From Lachnospiraceae bacterium (GTDB taxonomy: Bacteria; Bacillota; Clostridia; Lachnospirales; Lachnospiraceae): a stretch of 64,000 bases of DNA. The notes below the pieces were generated by a model. The model saw nothing but the letters and a program-made list of their open reading frames with translations. It searched no databases and was not told the origin of the DNA. Each line of letters begins with the position of its first letter. The stretch's first letter is position 1. The position numbers were made by a program, and so were the translations under genes. The stretch covers positions 81,587 through 145,586 of the forward strand of contig JAFSBX010000061.1 in NCBI GenBank assembly GCA_017437065.1. The letters run 5' to 3'. Of the stretch, positions 27,479 through 39,000 are shown piece after piece.

Positions 27479-29263
27479 TTATTTTTTTTCAACAGATACA
27501 ATAATGTATGCATGAGCAAAAATCTCCGGTGAACTGATAGAAGAAACTTTTATCTCGTATACTCCTTCAGCCGTAGGAGCGGTGTAAATACCGTTATTAT
27601 CAATTTTTCCTCCTGCCTGATCCAATACCTCATAACTGCAGGCTTCAGCTTCCATATTAACGAATTTAGGCTGAATCTGTACGATTCCCTTTGGCTGGGT
27701 TGTAATTGTGTCAGGAGAAATAATAATCATTCCCTGTTTTTCCTTCAGTCTGCTGATATTTTTATCTGTGTCCTCTGCTTTGCACGCATACCATCTGATA
27801 CGCAATCCTGTACGTACCACCTTATTTTTCGAACGGACTGCTACTACAAAAGTACCTCTCTCCGGCAAAACTTTCACACCACATGAAATCTGCATTTGTT
27901 TTTCTTCCGCATCACCTGTTGCAAACAGCTCACTGTCCCCAAATATAATTTCTTCTCTCATATTACCATTTTCTTTGTTCAAAAATTCATACGCAATCTC
28001 TACATATACAGGACCTTCACCCAAACCATGCATGATTTCATCTGAGTAAACTGTCTTACCGAGTTCTCCGCCATTACCTAAAGATATGTCAAAGGTACCT
28101 GTAACAAAGTCCTTATGTTTCCATGTCTGTCCCGGCTGTTCTCTGTATGTTACTTCTGAAGATACAGTTTCAATTTTTCTTTCTGCTTTCTCTGTAGAAG
28201 GATAAAATTCCTTCAGTTCTTCTAAAAGCATAATTTGTGACGCAGAATACACATACTGCTTAAACGGAACTTCTTCAATACGTTCTAACAAAATGCGCTC
28301 ATCAGAACGAATTAAATATAACTTTGCAAGATAAATTTTATTGTCATAATTTTCTTCAATGTCTACATCCATAGCTGTCTTATAACTATTTTCTACAATG
28401 AAAGACAAAAGATTTTTATCTGATGTAGTAATGGTAACAGGTTCTAATTCCTTTACCTGACATTTCTGCTTATCTTTCAAAACCTCTAAATCACGAATCT
28501 GCAATTTAAAATCCGCCAGATATCTGATTTCTTCTTTTGGAATTATTGATTCCGTAATCACTTTTGTTTCATAACGATCCATCTTCAAATTTTCCATTTT
28601 AATTGGAAAACTCTGTTCTTTAATTCCTTCCACGCTTAACGTGTAACCAACAGATAACAAATCCATTGTCTGACGTTTTTTGTAAGCGGATACTCTGACT
28701 TTCAAATTACAATCTGCCGGCAGATATCCTGCAACCTCCTGTGTAATTCGATAATCTTCATCTTCAAAAAGAACTGTTTTTACCAGATAGTTTTCTTTCA
28801 ATTCTTTTACAGGTACACAATCATCTGCATCATGAAGTCTAAGTGTGTATCCTTCCTTAATATGATTATACTCACCGGCTTCTGCCTGCTCATTTGTTGC
28901 ATTCCCCATTGCTGCATAAACCTTATCTGCTCTGGTCTCTGCATAAGAAATACTTAAATACGCTACATCTGTATGTAAATCTCTGCTACCTTCAATAGTC
29001 GCCAGCTTAACAACTACTGTCTCAGGAACAACAACTTCTCTTCCCGCTCCATCAATGGCACATCCGGATTGGAGTACAATTGCCGTATCATCGGCTTCCA
29101 CAACTTTCATTCCTGCCACAATACCACTACCACACAAAAGGCGATTTCCAAGCCTGCGCTTGTCATTCATATAGGACTGCTCAATCTGAAAATCTCTGGA
29201 AGTCAAAAGCTTTCCATAATAATAGTTGTTTCTTTCATAAGAATAAAATTTACGGTTATTCAT
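27479..29263 (-). CDS. Large CIS-locus protein with C-terminal Ig-like domain
   Basis: This 594-aa protein starts at the ATG at 29263, 5 nt after AAGGGAG; a longer frame from 29290 would overlap the preceding gene and lacks a site. The N-terminal part (NNYYYGKLLTSRDFQIEQSY, then LLCGSGIVAGMKV, about residues 7-50) is a recurring N-terminal domain in large proteins of tail-like clusters. The middle is beta-rich; the C-terminal 80 residues look like a bacterial Ig-like domain. No signal peptide or membrane helix is visible, so it should be cytoplasmic or part of the particle. Precise function unknown. Confidence 0.68.
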   Translation of the reverse strand: MNNRKFYSYERNNYYYGKLLTSRDFQIEQSYMNDKRRLGNRLLCGSGIVAGMKVVEADDTAIVLQSGCAIDGAGREVVVPETVVVKLATIEGSRDLHTDVAYLSISYAETRADKVYAAMGNATNEQAEAGEYNHIKEGYTLRLHDADDCVPVKELKENYLVKTVLFEDEDYRITQEVAGYLPADCNLKVRVSAYKKRQTMDLLSVGYTLSVEGIKEQSFPIKMENLKMDRYETKVITESIIPKEEIRYLADFKLQIRDLEVLKDKQKCQVKELEPVTITTSDKNLLSFIVENSYKTAMDVDIEENYDNKIYLAKLYLIRSDERILLERIEEVPFKQYVYSASQIMLLEELKEFYPSTEKAERKIETVSSEVTYREQPGQTWKHKDFVTGTFDISLGNGGELGKTVYSDEIMHGLGEGPVYVEIAYEFLNKENGNMREEIIFGDSELFATGDAEEKQMQISCGVKVLPERGTFVVAVRSKNKVVRTGLRIRWYACKAEDTDKNISRLKEKQGMIIISPDTITTQPKGIVQIQPKFVNMEAEACSYEVLDQAGGKIDNNGIYTAPTAEGVYEIKVSSISSPEIFAHAYIIVSVEKK

Positions 29264-29282
29264 CGGATCTCCCTTCCCTGTT

Positions 29283-32200
29283 TTAGTCATCCAAGATGGA
29301 ATTATTTTCTTTATTTTTCTTTCTTCCTAATCGTATTAACAAATATCCTGCAACTAATAAAAATGCACCTGTAACAGGAATAACTTTCCCCATAATATTT
29401 TCTGATTCTTCTTCAGAAAGATTTACCGGAGCCACTATACAATAACGGCTAAAATGTGTCACATGCGCGTATGCCATATCTCCATCTCTTCTTGTTTCAC
29501 ACACTTCCACATTACCATCTTCATCTACATAAGCAATTGAAATCGCACTGTTGCGATATTGCTGTGGAATCGGAAGACCAAGTTCCACATCTCCTGCCGG
29601 CTGTAATGTTTCTGTTCCAATTGTTAATGACACATCATAACTTGCCACTGCACCATAATCTTCTCCCATACTGCTCATTACAGCATTATTTAATGCAGTA
29701 TCAACAACAGTTTCCATGACTTCCACAGAAGTCTCTGCCGGTATAGCACCTTCTTCTGCCGATACAACAACTCCCGTTGCTACACTCTTTAAAACAAAAT
29801 CACTGTACGCCGGACCACTGCTGTTATTCATATATGCCCTCCGGCTCATTAACCGGTCGCCGGTTTGTCCCATGACTTCCTCTTCTGCCTCTTCGTCCGT
29901 TATAATTACTTCCGGCTCCCTTACCGTAAAAATCGCACTATTCACTTCGGAAGCTGTCATTCTATCTTTTACTGCCATGGCCTTAATATTTACGGGTTTA
30001 TTCAATACAATAGCACCACTATAAATAAACAAATTCTTCGGATTATTCAAATCCGGCATCTGACCATCCGTTGTGTAATAAATAACAGCATCGGATGTAG
30101 CTGAGGTTATTGTCAATGTAGTTCCTGACTCTACCTCCCCACCGTTTATAGAAAATTCCGGTGTCTTTACCTGTTCTGCAAAAGTATATCCGAAAACTGC
30201 AACATCACTTGCTGCCCCTTCCTCTGATATAGAAACAGCCTGAATCGTTGTATTCTCTGCTATATGAATCGGTTCTGTGTACAAATCGGACTTATTCGTA
30301 GGTACTGATTCATCTATTGTATAATAGATGTCTCCTTCCTCGGTAGTAAGAACAATATCTTGTTCTTCTAATAAAACCGCTCCATTAGGAATAGAGGCTT
30401 TCGGAGCTACCAGCTTCTCCAGATATTCATAAATAAATGTAGCAATGGAAGCCGTAAAATCTGACCCTGCAGAAACCACTGTTGCTTTTAAAGTATATTT
30501 ATCCTCCGTTGCACTTCCACCTACTGTTACTACTGTTCCATAAGCACTTTTTGCAGTAGGACTTGTTCCATCAACCGAATAATAAATTGTACCATTGGTC
30601 ACATCTGTTTCCAGAGTGATAACATCTCCGTCTTTTACTTTCGTTCCCACTTCCGGATTGATTTTAATACCATTTTCATAATTACTGATTGTGTATACAT
30701 AAGTTGCTGTCTGTGAATCAGAATAATCAGTTCCTTTTGCATAAGTGATTAAAGTAATCGTCTCACCTGCTTTTCCTGTAATGGTAACTGTATCTCCTGC
30801 CATTGCCCCATCCTGCTTCGTGCTGCTTCCATCCGTCGTATAATAAATCTGAGCCCCCTTCTGTGCTGTCAGTTTAAGAGTTGTACCACTAGTTAACACT
30901 GCTCCACTCTCAATAGACGGTGATGGTGGCAATAGTTCTTGTGCCACATAAAATGTAAATGTTTTTACCGCACTACTGATTCCATCCACTACACAAATTG
31001 CTTTTATTATTGTATCCTGTGTCAGCAGGATCGGCTCTGAATAAAATCTGGCTGTAGCACCTGTTGGTTCCGTACCATCCAATGTATAGTAAATCTGTGC
31101 TTCTTTATCAATACTTGCCAATATTACTTCTGTATTAATACTTACCGTTCCCTCTGCCGGACTCACATAAGGCGGAGCAACCGTACCGGGATATTGATAA
31201 ACAAACTGCACAACCGTACTATCATTCATTCCATCTTTTACCGCAATTGCAGTAATCGTAAAAAATCCTGTTCCTGCTGGTACAACAATTGCATCTTTAC
31301 CGTTGTATAGATTTGTAGATTTCGACAGACTTCCATCCTCATTTATATAAGGAGAAGTGCCATCCAAAGTATAATAAATCTTTGCTCCGGCTGTAGTACT
31401 ATTTAGTACGATTTTACTTCCTTCATTTACTACCGTCGGACTTTTTTCTGTAGTTGCAGGTGTTGCTGTAGGTGCTGCCACCATTTCTGCATCTGTAATA
31501 CGATAGCTAAATTGTGCAACGGAACTGTCTTCCAAAATTTTCTTTCCGGTGTTCAAATCAACCTTAACTGTTTTTGCCTGTATCAGAAATGTTTGTCCTT
31601 GTCTTGCTTCCGGCTCCTTCACTTCTACATAAGAAGACCCTTTTCCATATACTTTTGTAGTACCCTGTGCCACTAACTCATAACCACTTCCATTATTAAC
31701 CACCTCATATGCCGGTGCACTTCCATCCACAGTATAAAGAATGGTTCCTCCGGCTGTGGCTGTATTTAAATACACCTTACTGTTTAATCCCAGCTCCGTC
31801 CCTGCTTCCGGAGAAGCTTCCGGAGCTGCTGCTATTGCACGTGAGGTTATTTTATAGATAAACTGCACAGGATTACTGTCTTTCATAACTGCAACACCTG
31901 TTGTTTCGTTTATCTTTATAGTAAGAGCAGTAATTACAATCTCTGCATCCGGTTCTCCATCGATAAGAATGGGTTCGTCATAAATATATGAATCTGCATC
32001 CGTTACAACCTGATAACCATTTTCTGCCTGCTTAATGGAATAAGTTGGCACCTTTCCATTCATACTATATAAAATAGTTCCTCCGTCCGTTGCAGTAGAC
32101 AACGTAGCCGTTGTCTTTGCATCTACTGTTATCGGAGATTCTGCTGTGGTAACAGGTTTAATCGTTGGAGCCTGTGCCTGATCCTGTGTAATCTTGAACC

Positions 32201-33017
32201 GGAAAATTTCTACATCTCCTATATCGTATCCATCTTTATACGCACGCACTCGAATCGTCTTTATCTCATCTTTGAGCCAATCCTCTGTGACCGTAATTGC
32301 ATTACCCGCTTCAAATGGTCTCATTTTTTCATTTTCTAATCGAAAGTTTTCACCATTTATACAAATTGTTCCTTTACTATCCCTAACAAACGACGGCTCT
32401 GTTCCATCGTCTGTATAGTACATAGTACCCACACCGGCAAATGTAATGGTATCTCCGACTTTCACCTCCGTCATATCTGAATCAGAGGTAGCTGGTGTAG
32501 AATAAATCTCTCCAACTTTGTCATAAAAGCTAATCTGAAAGGAACTAATAACACTTTCCGCCTGGCTTTTCTGTTGAATATACAGATACCTGACTCCACC
32601 TTTCTGTGAAGACCTGTTCAATGTTATGCAACTTCCTTCCGTATAGCGCTCTCCATTACTGCTTAAATCAATTCCTGATACATCCCCCAGCTTGTTATCA
32701 TAAAACTTGTAATAAATATCCACACCACTGTCATTGGTATAATTTTGCACATATACCTGAGCTCCATCCATCATTTTAAATTCCGAGCCCGACAATACCA
32801 AACCACTATTCGTAACAAGTTTCAACGAATCCATCGCCTTAGCTTTTGAAGAAAGTATCCCTACAGTCACTAGCGCAACAGCAATAACTGACAGTATCCC
32901 TCCTACTCCGACAAGCAATGAGCGTAACATTCTTTTCGAATATTTATTACCGCTTCTCATTACTTTTTGATAATATTTTCTTTTTTTTCTGCCTTCCTTA
33001 TCATCATTAATAAGCAT
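29283..33017 (-). CDS. Giant membrane-anchored protein with chitobiase-C-like repeats (smaller paralog)
   Basis: This 1244-aa protein has a basic N-terminus and one hydrophobic segment (about 33-55, ending SSKAKA, a possible signal cleavage site). About nine repeats follow, each centred on a YYTxDGxxP motif typical of the chitobiase/hexosaminidase C-terminal (CHB_HEX_C) and Fn3-associated families. A conserved C-terminal domain (GDVELGLPIPQQYRN, about residue 1130) leads to a final membrane helix (about 1205-1225) and a basic tail. It should be exported and held at both or one end in the membrane. The 2026-aa neighbour shares the repeat type and the C-terminal domain. It has its own boxed promoter, and GAGGAG lies 8 nt before the ATG. 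Confidence 0.85.
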   Translation of the reverse strand: MLINDDKEGRKKRKYYQKVMRSGNKYSKRMLRSLLVGVGGILSVIAVALVTVGILSSKAKAMDSLKLVTNSGLVLSGSEFKMMDGAQVYVQNYTNDSGVDIYYKFYDNKLGDVSGIDLSSNGERYTEGSCITLNRSSQKGGVRYLYIQQKSQAESVISSFQISFYDKVGEIYSTPATSDSDMTEVKVGDTITFAGVGTMYYTDDGTEPSFVRDSKGTICINGENFRLENEKMRPFEAGNAITVTEDWLKDEIKTIRVRAYKDGYDIGDVEIFRFKITQDQAQAPTIKPVTTAESPITVDAKTTATLSTATDGGTILYSMNGKVPTYSIKQAENGYQVVTDADSYIYDEPILIDGEPDAEIVITALTIKINETTGVAVMKDSNPVQFIYKITSRAIAAAPEASPEAGTELGLNSKVYLNTATAGGTILYTVDGSAPAYEVVNNGSGYELVAQGTTKVYGKGSSYVEVKEPEARQGQTFLIQAKTVKVDLNTGKKILEDSSVAQFSYRITDAEMVAAPTATPATTEKSPTVVNEGSKIVLNSTTAGAKIYYTLDGTSPYINEDGSLSKSTNLYNGKDAIVVPAGTGFFTITAIAVKDGMNDSTVVQFVYQYPGTVAPPYVSPAEGTVSINTEVILASIDKEAQIYYTLDGTEPTGATARFYSEPILLTQDTIIKAICVVDGISSAVKTFTFYVAQELLPPSPSIESGAVLTSGTTLKLTAQKGAQIYYTTDGSSTKQDGAMAGDTVTITGKAGETITLITYAKGTDYSDSQTATYVYTISNYENGIKINPEVGTKVKDGDVITLETDVTNGTIYYSVDGTSPTAKSAYGTVVTVGGSATEDKYTLKATVVSAGSDFTASIATFIYEYLEKLVAPKASIPNGAVLLEEQDIVLTTEEGDIYYTIDESVPTNKSDLYTEPIHIAENTTIQAVSISEEGAASDVAVFGYTFAEQVKTPEFSINGGEVESGTTLTITSATSDAVIYYTTDGQMPDLNNPKNLFIYSGAIVLNKPVNIKAMAVKDRMTASEVNSAIFTVREPEVIITDEEAEEEVMGQTGDRLMSRRAYMNNSSGPAYSDFVLKSVATGVVVSAEEGAIPAETSVEVMETVVDTALNNAVMSSMGEDYGAVASYDVSLTIGTETLQPAGDVELGLPIPQQYRNSAISIAYVDEDGNVEVCETRRDGDMAYAHVTHFSRYCIVAPVNLSEEESENIMGKVIPVTGAFLLVAGYLLIRLGRKKNKENNSILDD

Positions 33018-33040
33018 GTTACAGACTCCTCACAATATGT

Positions 33041-33085
33041 ATACTATCATTTTCCTCTCAAACCTGCACCACTCTAACGGGTAGT
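33041..33085 (-). promoter_or_regulatory. Promoter 2 of the CIS regulon: activator box plus -10
   Basis: On the minus strand the 18-bp box ACTACCCGTTAGAGTGGT (33068-33085) is followed after exactly 21 bp by the -10 hexamer TAGTAT (33041-33046). No -35 consensus is present, so an activator is expected. The start site should be near 33034, only about 17 nt before the 1244-aa gene. The box begins 4 nt after the stop of the 2026-aa gene. Confidence 0.75.
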
Positions 33086-33089
33086 CTTA

Positions 33090-36000
33090 TTAGTACCTTT
33101 TTCGTTTCACTGCAGTTCGAATAATCATTCCAATACCCATAAGAACAAATGCCCCTGCCGCTACTGACATTATCAGAATAAGATCAAACTCTCTGTTGCT
33201 ACTGTCCTCCAACTGTGCACCTGCAATAGCATAACTACTAAAGTGGGATACTTTGGCATAGGCATAATTACCTTCTCTCCGGGTATTGTGTACAGTAACA
33301 CCATTGTTTTCATTAATATACACAATCATTACATCTGCATTTTCATACCCTTCCGGAATAGGAATTCCTATTTCCACTTCGCCCTCCGGCTGTACCCGAC
33401 TTCCGTTTTCATATAATGCAAAGTCATAATTATTAATTACTTCGTATTCTTTGCCCAACAAATTTTTTATCTCTTTTTTCGCTTCATAAGGAACAGAAAT
33501 CTCTTTTGCACGTAATTTCGCATCATTGGATATCGCAGTATTATTTCCGCTTACTAACGTATCACTAATCACATCTTCAATTACTACACTATGACCATTC
33601 GAATTTGTTTCTCCATTCAGCCTGCGAGCTTCCAGATTTGTCACATCCAAAGGCTTAAGACCTGCTTCTTCTTTCTCGGCTGCTACTTTTTCTCTCTCAA
33701 TTTCAATAGGAACCTCATCCACACTGTAATTCAATGAAATTAATTCGCTATTGCACATACCGCTCTTCACAGCAATCGCCTTAATATTTACACTACGATA
33801 AACACTTATTCCGCTGTCTTCGTAAAGAAATACTCCTTCGGCACCCGGCACAGGTTCTGTCCCATCCGTCGTATAATAGATTTTAACATCCGGCATATTA
33901 CAACTTAATTTTATAACTTGTCCCGATTCTACCGTACCATCAGGAATAGAAGGCGTAATCTTCTCTATTTGTTCCGCAAAAGCATAGGAAAAACTGCTTA
34001 CCTCACTATTTTCATAACCTTCTTCAATGGCAATCGCTTTAATTGTCATATTCTTCGTTACTACGATAGGCGCTGTATATTCATAATCTGCCTTAGTTGG
34101 CTCCCTACCATCAATCGTGTAATAAATTTTTCCTTGATTTGCCTTTAACACTACACTACTCTTTTCTGTCAGGCTGGTTCCATCCTTTATAGAGGCACTT
34201 GGTGAAGCCAACTGTTCCATCAATTTGTAATCGAAGAACGCATAACTTCCATTCATTGTTGTATTCGGTGCAACTGCCACTGCTTTTACCGATACATTGG
34301 CTCCCGGCTTTCCACTAAGAACCACACTGTTTCCTACATTTCCTGCCGAAATCGGATTACCGGAACCGGTTGTGTAATAAATGGTTCCACCGGTAACATC
34401 CGTTGTCAGATTTACCACCGTCCCTGACGCTACGGTAGTCCCGCTTTCTGTATCTGTGGTTACGCCACCCGGATATTGACTGATTTGATATGTAAAGGTC
34501 ACCAACTCACTTGTGGTTGCACCGCTCTCTTTAGTACACGCCTTTATGATTACCATATCACCTGCTTTTCCGGTAATTACCACATCTGTTCCAATATTTA
34601 CTGCTGCATTACTACTATCAGTCGGATCTGAACCATCCGTGGTATAATACACTTTTCCGCTTTCTACCGGCAAACTTATTGTTGTTCCTGATGGTACTAT
34701 GGCTCCACTACTAATAGATGCCTCAGGTGCCTCCATTTTTTCCGCCAGTACATATTTCAAAGTTACAATCTCCGATGCCTGTCTGTCATAGTATGCAAAT
34801 GCTTTAATTTCTGTATCTCTGGTAATAACAATTGGTGCCTGTTCACTAAATACGGAACTGCTTGTGGTAGGCTCAGGCGCTTTTGCCCCATCATATGCAA
34901 TTTCGTAATAAATAACCGCATCTTTTTGAGCACACTGCAAAATTACCGGTGTATTCTCAACAACCGTTCCGGCAGAAGGATTACCATAGGGTGCTCCCAC
35001 AGTATCTGCATATGTATAGATAAACTGTGCCACTTCACTATTTTTCATACCTTCTTTTACTGCAATTGCATGAATTATGAAATATCCTGTTCCTTCCGGT
35101 ACGATAATAGCTTTTTCAGGTTCATACTTTAATACCGACTCTCCCAGTTTATATGTTCCATCACTATTTTCCACCACTTCCGGTGTAGTTCCATCTGTTG
35201 TATAATAAATTTCCGCACCGGATATTGTTACCGAAAGATTAATCTTATCTCCCGCAATCACTTTATTAGCAGTTCCCGGAATAGCTGTTACACTTCCTGC
35301 CGTTTCCTTATCCGCAATCTTATAAAGGAACGTAACTACTTCACTGTCTTTCATTCCTTCCTTATGCGCCATTGCTTTCACACTAAAATATCCACCATAA
35401 TCGCCATTTACTTCAATAGTATTGGTGTACCTGTTTTCCTCTTTTACTACCGGTGTACTGCCATCTGTCGTATAATAAATCTCTGCTCCGGATGTTGCAC
35501 AACTAAGAGAAATTCTATCTCCATTAACAATTTCAGCCACTGCATCTACTGTGGTTTCCGGATACGCTACCGGTGTCTCTACCTGATTCTGCTCTATAAT
35601 ATTGTAGTTAAAAGTTACTACCTCACTACTTTTTAAATCATTGTTATAGACCATCTCTGTTGCATTAGTATCCTGTACAGGACATGCCATGATCTTGACA
35701 ATGACACTTCCGCCATGACTGTAACCTTTCTCTTCTGTGACTGCAATTCCATCCGCTGCATTGTATAAATAAGTGCCTGCTTGTGGTGTAATCAATCCTG
35801 TCGTGGAATCAATGGTAATCTGTGGTTCTTTTCCATCCAAAGTGTAATACATTACACAATTCTGACCACAATGAAAATTTAATACCTTATTCATCGTAAC
35901 AGAACTACCATTAGCCAAAAGCGCTATCGGTGCATCTACAGCATTCTGTTCCTGTACCATGTATTTATAAATCACGTTATCAGAATAATCATAATCGTAG

Positions 36001-39000
36001 GCAAATAACATTGTTGATACAAGCACCGTTTTCCCCGAATAAGAAACATCAAAAGACAACTTACCATCTTGATATATATGCAAATTTTCTGCATTATCCA
36101 TTGCATACCAAACATTATTATTCCGCACATACAATACGCTGCCTTGACCGCTTTCCTCACTCAGATAATAAGCATTTTTACCTACCTGTGTATACTGTGC
36201 TGCATTCAATGTATTTAAAGTACTATCATCACGAACCATTTGAGGTGTTATATTCTCTCCCTCAATATTATATACAATGATATCACTGTTTCCCGATGAA
36301 CTCATATACACCTTTTCATTAATCGGTATACTTGTCGGATTCCCGGCCTGTGCCGTAGTAATTGTCATAGGTGAAATTTCCAATCCGGCTGCTTTTTCCA
36401 TGATTGTGTAGGAATATTCCTGTACAAACGAACCGTAGCGTTCCTTATATGGCACAGCTCCATCCGGTGCTGTACCCATATTGACCATCGGCTCAATATA
36501 TATGTAAAAAGTTTCTCCCGTCTCTCCTTCTACCGGAACCCTCGCCAATAAGTAATATGGATTCTCTTTGGTGCCATCTCCCGTTTTATCTCCATATATT
36601 TCTACACCACTCATGCCATTCAAAGTAGAAAGTTTTTGTTTATCCTTTGATACAAACACGCGCATCTTGTCATACGGTAATTCATTTACTTCACCATTCC
36701 CTACCATAAATGAAACTGATGCCCCATTTGGAATTTTACTTCCACTATCCGGAGAAACTAATACCAACTCATCTTTAGCAAATACAACAATATCATATTC
36801 ATACAGTTTATAATATTCCACTTCATCTATTCTGGCATATGCCAACACATACATATATATTTGGTTAGACAAATTATTTTTAACCATATCTTCTATTAAA
36901 GTAAATGTGCCATTATAGCGTGCTTGTGCCATCATAGTCTCTTTTTTAATTGTACCCGCAGCATCGGAATCCTCACTGCCAAGCTGCAATCCCGGACCTT
37001 TTCCAAAGTAATAATACATATCCTGTACTTCACCTCTTGCAGTCAATTGCAGTCTGGTAGTTCCAAGTGGATACGATTGTGTTTCCTGAAATTCCACGAA
37101 ACTTTCATTTTCTTTTGATACTTCCAATAAAGGCTCAATAATGTATGTATTTGAAGGTTTATACGTCTTTTCCCATACCGGACTCCATACATTATATTCT
37201 GTTTTTTTACCCTGATTAAACACTACTTTTATAACTGCCTTTATGGTTATATCTTTTGTTGTATCTGCATAATTTACACTGGAAGATATTGTTAGGTCTC
37301 CATTGTCCGGCGACTCATCCTCCGTATGTCCTTCATGCTTCGCTTTTTGTAAAAAATGTTGCTTCGGGTCTGTACCGTCCGTCGTTATACTTAAATATGC
37401 CACTGCATTCTCTGTATATTCATTAGTTTTTCCGCTACTTCTGCTATACCATTCCAGCACATCGCCACTAACTTCAATCTTTAATTCTTCTCCCTTTGGT
37501 TCAGCTATAGTCAAATTACCGAAATCTACTATATAAGGGTCATCTATACTACCATAAGGATGAATCAAAAAGTGTCTGTTGTCCACTTCTGAATATCCCC
37601 AATCCTCTTCATTAATTTTATCTTTTTTAGTGGACAAATTACCTGTTGTTACTGTAAATTCTTTATCCTCATGCACACGATAGTATTTATTTTTTCTTAG
37701 CTGCTCAGGACCACCTACATCATCAATGCATAACCCCCCAATTTTTCCCTTTGTGAGATTTTCTGCATAACAGTTATTTATTTCATAAGAACCATAATCA
37801 CCCTCTGCACCATCTGCCGTATCTTTTACCATACACCCTATTGATGGTGCATATGTAGATACACAATCCTTTAACTTCACCTCAGCATCACTAAATTTCA
37901 GTGCTCCGACTATTCCGCCCCTAGCAAACAAATCACGCGTAGAATAAATAATATCAGCATCGTTTCCCGTTATTTCTCCGTTTCCCAAACACGAAGTGAT
38001 GTTATTATCTCCCCCCGCTACTACTCCAACTATACTACCAACACCACAACTAATTGCACGCAATTGTTGATTTACATCATCATCCTCTATATAGCCTTCA
38101 TTTGTTACGTCTATATCCATGTATGTAGCACAACGCGTGATTGTAACGCCTGAGTCAATCCAACCAACTATTCCGCCCATACCCGCAAAAACATATCCGC
38201 TTTGATATTTGGTTTCGTATACTGTTTGACTATATCCATCATTTTCCACACTTACTTTCAAACCATTTTTTGAATTTACCTCAATATCCATAAACCGTGT
38301 ATTTGAAGCACTACCACATATCACTCCAATCCCTAAATCCAAAAACGGCTTATAGCTACCCTCATCCAACATTTTCATATTTTGTTCTATAGTAACGGAT
38401 CCTTCATCTAGATTTATTACCAAATTTCTTACAACAGCATCTTCAACTCTTCCAAACATCATTCCCATATGCCATATGGGTGATCCGTATTTAACAGATT
38501 CTATATTTGGTCTCTGTATCCCCGCGTTGCCTCCTCCACCAGACGTTTCTATTCTTGATATATAATAATCTTTATGTTGCCATGTTGATTCAAAAGAAGA
38601 TATTTCTATACTATGTCCTTGGCCATCAAAAGTATCTAAGGAAAACACATTTCCCGCATAAGTATCCCCATAATACTCCAATAGAATAGCATTATCCGAC
38701 ATACGATTATCTATAGATAAATCAGTAGTCAATAAGAAAATTACTCTCTGACTTCTTTTTATGTCAGAGTCATATACATCTGTCGTTCTCAGACCGGACA
38801 AAACAGCATATAACTGCTCTTTTGTATCAATCGCCGCACACGGAAGCTCCTCCCCATCTTGAATCTGTGTACCTACAAATGTTAAATCACTTAATTTCGC
38901 CACACTGCCACTAGATTGATTAAAATACCACTCTCCCAAATTTCTATCCGTTACTCCATCCGCCATCGGATAGTCGCTCCAACCGGTGGGATTTGTCACT